From assembly GCA_021234155.1 (NCBI GenBank), contig JAJEKV010000005.1, positions 10,472,572 to 10,536,571 on the forward strand: DNA of 64,000 bases, given 5' to 3'. Below the pieces are notes generated by a model. The model made no database searches. It was given only the letters and a program-made list of their open reading frames with translations, and had not been told where the DNA came from. The DNA comes from Isoetes taiwanensis. Lineage: Eukaryota > Streptophyta > Lycopodiopsida > Isoetales > Isoetaceae. The position numbers and the translations under genes are program-made. Of this stretch, positions 58,341 through 64,000 are shown piece after piece; position 1 is the first letter of the stretch; each line of letters begins with the position of its first letter.

Positions 58341-61263
58341 TTCTCATTTCCTTATCTTTTGTATTTTAAATAGAAATTGAATTGATAGAGAAAGATGCAA
58401 ACGAACATGTTGTTGAAAGGTTTTATAGCAAAGAAGCAAATCCTAAAATGGCATATAATCTCACACCCCTACTTATGCGGAGTAACGTTGCGCACACGTT
58501 TACGAGTCATATTTTATACCTGAATTTTACTAATACAATGGTGATACAAGTGGAACATCGTCCAAAAGATTGTTTATTGTATGTTGTGACTCGTTCGACA
58601 GTGTTATAGATGAACACCTATAGCTTAAACTATTGTGAGTATTGGGAAGTGATGTGATTGTGTCTACAAGACATAAAAACACGTACAGACATTTATACAA
58701 CATTAAATTACTCAGTTGCATACACAATTCAATCGAGGGGCACTTGTGGACGGGCTTGTACATGAATGTAGGGGATCTACAAACTGATTGTAAGAACATG
58801 GTAGGGGTCTACTTTAATTTAAATATAGATTGTATTTCACGGTTTGATTTAGCCATTTCACCCCGAAGAAATTGGAGGGCAACCCTCCGTGCGTAGCACC
58901 TTGTTTAGTGGTGCAATTACTCAAGGGTTATTTTGACAATGCCTTTGTAGCCCATCTCTACATCTGGAATTATGCATGGTGGGGATTCTATGTTTCGCGG
59001 TATGCTTATTCTTGGTCGTGGCTTAGCATGAAACTACGAAGTCTGTTGCATGTTTGATTCCTCTGAAGTATCTATATTCCCTTTGCTTCTAACCATTTGT
59101 TTTAGCAACTAGACATGAGCTGGTCATAACGAGTTTATTGCATGAAACTAACAAGTTTATTGCATGTTTGATTCCTCTGAGGTATCTATATTCCTTTCAT
59201 TTCTTACCATTTGTTAACTACTTTTTTTAGTACATTTCTAGAGATGGTGCTTTGTTTTGCAGAGTGTAGTCCCCTAAATTTAGATCTGATATTTAGAGAC
59301 AATTTGCTCTATTTGGTAGCGTAGTCCTAAGATAGGTTCTCAAACTTCCACACTAGACCACAATCAAGCAAGACATAAGAAGCTAGAAATAAACAACTAG
59401 GAATGAGTGGTGATGCCTCTGATTCATGGAAGATATACTCTTGCATGTGAAATCCTAGCAGATTAGGTCAGTTGACCTCTATTTACACTAGGAACTAAGT
59501 AGCAAACATCGCTTTTGCTACATAAACTGGTAAATCCATTTATTCATGCTAGACAGCTTGAGAATGTAGTGGTTTAAATAGGTTCACATCTGTATGACTT
59601 GCAGAGACGAATAGGCTTACACAAAATGAAATAACATATTATTTTTAGTTCTTTTTTCTATATATGGATGGTTATAAGGGCAAATGGAAAATACGGGTGC
59701 TTTGTTATATGATAACTCATTTTGAAATGTTAGCCCTTTCAAATATAGATTCAAATATAGACCTTGGACGTGTTTGACAACATTGGGTCAAGTTCAACAT
59801 TTCATAACATGCTCCCTTTCTTGGATCAAGTTGTCTAGACCTCTAATCTGATATGCAAAATGTTGATAACTTCAAAAATGTGCTATTCACTCTATTTTTT
59901 AAAGTGTATTCTTCTAACATGCAGGTCCCACAAGGCAAAGTTTGTTCTATCATATGTGGAAAAAAGCCTCATATTTGGGTATTGATGGAAAGGAAAATAC
60001 CTTAAGAATTATCTCTGGATACAAAAGGAAGCACGAGGTTGTAGCTCAATGATATGCTCTATATATCCACTTTTGGGCTCCTGTTTTAGAGGATTCACTA
60101 CATTGATGCATATCACATATCTATCTACTGTCACGTTTTCACATTTTTAAGTAAAATGAATCAATTGTATAACTTAATTAGATGTCAATCAAAGTTAAAA
60201 CTGTATTCTTAAAGTGCTGATAACCATAGAGGGACCAGAACCTCTGGCACCATTAATATGTAGTACTTTGCAAAGAACAAAGATTTTTGTACTTAATCAT
60301 CCTTCTGCTTTGTTTCTAATGTGTGTTTTTCTAACATGCAGGTGTCTTAAAGCAGGCTTTGTGTGCTATTGTTGGAGCGTAGATACATTACTGGTAATGT
60401 ATCACACATTCTATTGTTGCTTCTATTTCTATTGTTTGTAGCTTTAGTGTTCTAAATTTAGGTTTGTAGCTTTAGGGCTCTAAATTTAGATTGCTACAAT
60501 TGAGATTTCTAAACTGTGTATGATTTTAGAGGGGCATTTGTTAGGGGGGTTCGCAAAATAATTGGGTTTCATAGGATTTGTGATCGCTTAGTGAAACACG
60601 GAGGAGACATTTCTATAGTATATTACGGAATCTCCGACTACGATGATGTGGAATGAGCAAGGTTGGCCTTTTCAAGGTCTTTAACTTTTGAAGTACAATT
60701 TTGGAAGGGATAGACATCGATAGGGCATGAGACAGATCAATTTTGATATTTAATGCCCCCTTTCAACATACTGATATAGGAGATAATTATTGATGGTTTT
60801 TGCATATGATCAACATAGTGTTTGGTATGTCTGCTATAGTCTGCCGCTAGGATAAGGACAGAATGACACTTGGTTCGGTATATGGAATGGTGTCCTTCCA
60901 GAGACGAGGCAGTGACCTCTAAAGCACAGTGATACTATGAGAATGCAAAGATTTTATTGTCCTGGCCATTTTTTGCATGATATAATTGTGATTCATTTCT
61001 ATACGATGATATTATAGCCTGGCATTCGTTGAATTCCATAGTCATCTTTTTTCTGGACTTTTGTTATCATGTGCAAAGGAAACCTTTTTCTCAAGAAATT
61101 TGTGAGGCCATGGTAAAAGAAATTGAGCATTTTATGATGAGGCAGTTCTTTATACCTGTTGTTCACTCTTATATTGTTGTCATAACTACGAAAACAAACT
61201 GCTTTTTTCATTTTTATCTGCATGTTTGAACAATAAATGCTCCTTGTGAACTGTTATGATGCA
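58341..61263. other. Intergenic, with short repeats
   Basis: No gene recognised in 2.9 kb. About 59040-59105 and 59153-59215 are an imperfect duplication (TTGCATGTTTGATTCCTCTG, then GTATCTATATTCC). 60433-60489 is a tandem pair of 28 bp (core GTTTGTAGCTTTAG, TCTAAATTTAG). 58874-58906 holds the double hairpin. Confidence 0.5.
58874..58906 (+). repeat. 33-nt double-hairpin motif, copy 2
   Basis: GGAGGG-CAA-CCCTCC then GTGC-GTA-GCAC and CTTGTTT; differs from copy 1 (31982-32014) at a single loop base. Flanking sequence is unrelated. Confidence 0.85.
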
Positions 61264-61945
61264 CGTAATGATCGCCTGGAGCGAATTACTGCAATATTCT
61301 GTCACTTTTATAGAGTGTATTTCTTCCCCCTTTTTGCTTAGCGGCGCCGCTTCCCCTGTTTTCCGCCTTCCATACTCCATAGCCATCTTTCGGCCATCGC
61401 ATCCATCAGCAGGGTTTTTCTCAGCAGGGTTTTCATGAGCAGGGTGTTGGCGGCATCCATCGCCTGCATTTTTCATCAGCAGGGTTTTGATCGACGATTT
61501 TTGATGAGCAGCATAACCCTGTTCTTGCATTTTTCATTTGTGGCATCTTGCATTTTTCATTGCAGATCAAAACTGTGTAGATCTCGGGCTCTGATCATCA
61601 GCAGCAGGATTCCCCATAATTCGTCCGATACAAATGTGAGATTCGTGGCTGTTTTCGACCACCGCCTTGCTCTTCAGAAGGACACCGTCGTTTTGATGCC
61701 ATAGCTCTGCTTTCTCATCCACAAATCTGAAAATCCGAAGTTGAAGATTTTTTGATAAATCGTGGACCTTTTGGTCATCATTCCCAGTTGCAGCAAATTC
61801 CTCCTTTGTGGCCTCTGCAACGGGCTTGTCTCATCCGGGGATGGCAATGGAGTTCGGCTCCGCCATAGCCGTCGGAATAATTTTTTTGCCACGTGTATGC
61901 ACCTAATTTGTGCAGATATGTAATTCGCTCCAGGCGATCATTACG
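61264..61945. repeat. 682-bp segment bounded by 26-bp perfect inverted repeats
   Basis: 61264-61289 (CGTAATGATCGCCTGGAGCG and 6 more bases) is the exact reverse complement of 61920-61945. The interior is GC-richer than the flanks and has four to five AGCAGGGTTTT-type repeats (61400-61500) and several CATTTTTCAT words. No protein is encoded. I could not find a direct target duplication, so it is either a non-autonomous TIR element with eroded flanks or an inverted duplication. Confidence 0.6.
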
Positions 61946-62530
61946 TTTGTTAATTTCGGCGGCCGAATTCCGGCCGAAAATTTTCTACGGAGTCGCCAAA
62001 TTCGGGCGGCGCATCGCGCGTCCGCTGCCAGGCGCGCCCGGATGGCGGTGCGTCGCTGAACTTTATCCGGCGGAATTCCTCCCGTCCGGAAATTATCTAG
62101 TACATAATACTTATGCAGGGCCATACATTTGGTCAGGCCAGTGAGCTGCAATATTTCAATATGCCTTGCGTGAATGCATAGCCTTAAAGGAGCATGAATC
62201 GGCAACAAGCATGAATTCGCCAGCACCGTAGCAAACTGCAGGTCCAGCAAGCATCTTCACCCATCGATTCGGCAACGAGCTTTGGCAAACCAAGTCTCTA
62301 ATTCCACCGGGATTCCAGGCGTCATGCCCAAGTAACTCCCTGTCGGAGTAAACACCAAGTTACAGTTCGGATTCATTTTTGTTCTGCAGCAATGCCCCGA
62401 GGCCAGCAAAGACCCCCCATCCGCAATTTCGGCCATCGGTATCAGGTTTGGGGTTGCTTTGAATTATTTAGGACAGTTGTGTGCCCAGTTCTGCTTCACA
62501 TGCCATTCCCTTATCGTTAATTTCCGGCTG
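61946..62530. other. GC-rich stretch, no gene recognised
   Basis: Begins with a near-palindrome (TTCGGCGGCCGAATTCCGGC and following bases) and stays GC-rich to about 62090. Could be a promoter-like or CpG-rich region for the ORF at 62762, or repeat DNA. Confidence 0.4.
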
Positions 62531-62633
62531 ACTAGCATAGAGCTTTGAATTGCTAGCATAGAGCTTAGAGTTTATACAGTCCAGTTCGGCTAGCATAGAG
62601 CTTTGTATCACTAGCATAGAGCTTAGAGTTTAG
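62531..62633 (+). repeat. Four copies of CTAGCATAGAGCTT in two pairs
   Basis: Copies start near 62532, 62553, 62590 and 62611. Pairs are separated by AATTG/ATCA and followed by AGAGTTTA, so the larger unit of about 58 bp is duplicated. Confidence 0.85.
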
Positions 62634-62761
62634 GTAGATTCTGCACCCAGCTTAAACACTGTCTGTTTGTTTAACAATTCACAACCCACTTGCAAGCCAA
62701 AGCCCCACTGCTCCAATATCTTATGGCTAACCATCGTTAACGCCGCCATAACTTCACTGGT

Positions 62762-63703
62762 GTGGAGCTTTTGCGTGTCACATGGCTTGAACATTTTTCG
62801 CTTCAAGAATTTGATCTCATAAACCAGCACGCCTCTCTTGAAGCACGGGCCCTTCTGCTCTTGCCCTCATCAGACCAGCATCTTCCTCTGGACACCTTGC
62901 AGAATGCATCTCTTGCAAGCCCGACGATTTCCTTGGACGGTAAGCTTTTGTTTCAGATACTGAATTTGCTCTACTCTGCCATCTTGTCGTCTCCCTCCTC
63001 TTGCCCAAAATTCTGCATTGATGCCCAAACCCAGACCCAAGAGAGCACATGCACTGACGATGGGATGTAAATAGAGGCCTATGGGACTGCAAATGTAGAG
63101 ATGACAGAAAACGATCATGATGGTACACATGAACATGAGCAGGATCACAGTCGCAGGCAGGATAAGGACCCTGGGAACGCGCAGGCAGCAGAATTCGCTC
63201 AGAGGGCAGTGGACAGAAGCTTGAATTTGCGCATTGTCAGTGTGCCAGAGCCAAATCCTGCCTTTGATACAGAACAGGCAGCTAACTTCTTTACAGATGT
63301 TATGCATATTCAGATATCCCAAGTTGTATCTGAGGCAATTTGTCACAACACGGATGAGCCGAAGCTGGACATGACCATTGCCTCAAGTTGCCGGGCGCCC
63401 GTAAATCGAGTCCGGGATGTGGTGTTTCCGGACAATTTGCCTATGGTGTTTCTGGACGTCCAGAAACACCCAATGCTTCTGGAAGTGGTGTTTCTGGCCA
63501 AAAAGAGGTATTTCTGGCCAAAAACCAAGCGCGAAACTGCGCGGCGGAGCCAAAATCTTTGGTCGGATCCTTCTTGCAGCTCCCTGGACGGCTTGAAATG
63601 CTTCAAAAGCCCTTCCAATCGCTTTGTCTTCCTCTTTAACACTAGTTTGATGAAGAGAGGAAGTGATTTGAGCTCAGATAGAGCCGGATCAAGCAAAAAA
63701 TGA
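62762..63703 (+). CDS. Unrecognised ORF with one stop and a MITE insertion
   Basis: One frame runs from at least 62762 to TGA 63701-63703, interrupted only by TAA 63068-63070. The first part is Leu/Ser-rich (RALLLLPSSDQHLPLDTLQN). The second begins at ATG 63101 with an acidic and His-rich stretch (MTENDHDGTHEHEQDHSRRQ), then SVPEPNPAFDTEQAANFFTD. I recognise no domain. From 63393 on the frame is MITE sequence; without the MITE the frame would end 'SSCRA' and TAG, so the insertion replaces the last codons by about 100 foreign ones. It could be a real gene's 3' exon(s) or chance. Confidence 0.3.
63384..63392. other. 9-bp target-site duplication, left
   Basis: CAAGTTGCC, repeated exactly at 63824-63832 on the other side of the MITE. 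Confidence 0.95.
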
Positions 63704-63823
63704 CCTAAAACAGTTGATTCTGGGCTTAAAACTGTGAAGTGCACAGTGGCTGATAACGGTGGCCAGAAACACCACAAAAAAAGTCCGGAAACACCACATC
63801 CCGGACTCGATTTACGGGCGCCC
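63393..63823. mobile_element. Mutator-like (MULE) MITE, 431 bp
   Basis: 41-bp perfect terminal inverted repeats (63393-63433 and 63783-63823, beginning GGGCGCCCGTAAATCGAGTC) with a perfect 9-bp direct duplication CAAGTTGCC on both sides. Long TIRs plus 9-bp duplications are the Mutator signature. No transposase is encoded, so it moved with help from elsewhere. The inner part has more copies of the subterminal word GGTGTTTCTGG, including a 26-bp perfect palindrome at 63445-63470 centred on GACGTC. The perfect TIRs and TSD indicate a very recent insertion. Confidence 0.95.
63445..63470. repeat. 26-bp perfect palindrome inside the MITE
   Basis: GGTGTTTCTGGAC meets its exact reverse complement. 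It repeats the subterminal word of the TIR and may be a transposase-binding or hairpin-forming site (inference). Confidence 0.9.
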
Positions 63824-63832
63824 CAAGTTGCC

Positions 63833-64000
63833 GAGCTTAGTGACTATAGTCCAAAACAAGTCTCGAGTTTCGCAGTAAAGGTGGCACAATCCTCCAACTG
63901 CGGAGCCTCTTTCTCAAGCAACGGTGCAAACCAACAAAGAGCTGGTCTGGTAAGGAGAGAACAGACCAAGGCGACCTAAGCTTGATCTGTCAAGTATCTA
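63833..64000. other. Right flank of the MITE
   Basis: An open plus-strand frame (QVAELSDYSPKQVSSFAVKV...) continues to about 63979 but is not in frame with the left-hand ORF. No domain recognised. Confidence 0.35.

Noticed and set aside
1-64000. CRISPR arrays, operons, bacterial promoters
   Set aside because: All repeats found are tandem, dispersed or transposon-derived; there are no evenly spaced repeats with unique spacers, and genes have GT-AG introns. This is eukaryotic DNA.
1-64000. tRNA or rRNA genes
   Set aside because: I saw no convincing cloverleaf with A and B boxes and no rRNA core sequence by eye. A covariance-model scan would be decisive.

Overview
This is nuclear DNA of a land plant, most likely a seed-free plant with a large, repeat-rich genome. 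A fern is my best guess, by inference. The evidence is GT-AG introns, a plant-type mTERF gene, PLS-class PPR sequences, a plant polyvinylalcohol-dehydrogenase-like gene, and several transposon-linked families that I know mainly from bryophytes, lycophytes and ferns. Only one gene looks fully intact, the intronless mTERF gene at 19588-20661. A small secreted-peptide ORF (35-214) and an unrecognised ORF (62762-63703) are possible genes. Every other recognisable coding region is broken by stops, frameshifts or truncation.

Layout, 0-20 kb: a small secreted-peptide ORF; an LRR-receptor remnant (-); a truncated Cys-rich transposon-linked gene (1388-3671); two exons of a dead receptor-like cytoplasmic kinase (5040-5287); a coiled-coil plus RING-like gene with one frameshift (5568-6815); a Ty1/copia scrap (7640-8160); a complete but defective Ty1/copia element with 548/545-bp LTRs and TAACT target duplications (9259-14591, -); several kb of unassignable DNA; and a HUH-Rep-like remnant (19066-19500, -) beside the mTERF gene.

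20-40 kb: a PLS-class PPR pseudogene (22373-25282) bracketed by two copies of a dispersed repeat; a PIF1-like helicase remnant (-) diverging from a multi-OB-fold RPA-like gene (+) at 27-29.5 kb; a 5'-truncated LINE (29640-31440); and a decayed Ty3/gypsy element (34.5-39.4 kb, -).

40-64 kb: a poly(A)-ended retroposon-like unit carrying an array of small hairpins (41.4-43.06 kb); a strikingly GC-rich LINE copy (45.3-47.4 kb); a PPR scrap; a polyvinylalcohol-dehydrogenase-like pseudogene with preserved splice sites (51580-53471); a LINE tail and a nearly full LINE on the minus strand (54.2-58.3 kb); an inverted-repeat-bounded 682-bp segment (61264-61945); and a very young 431-bp MULE-type MITE with 41-bp perfect terminal repeats and a 9-bp target duplication, inserted near the 3' end of an unrecognised ORF (63393-63823).

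The genes do not form a pathway. The window is a transposon graveyard with a few host genes. The most interesting signals are the PIF1/RPA-like pair, the LINE 3' stem-loops with compensatory changes, a 33-nt double-hairpin motif present twice, and the intact MITE.
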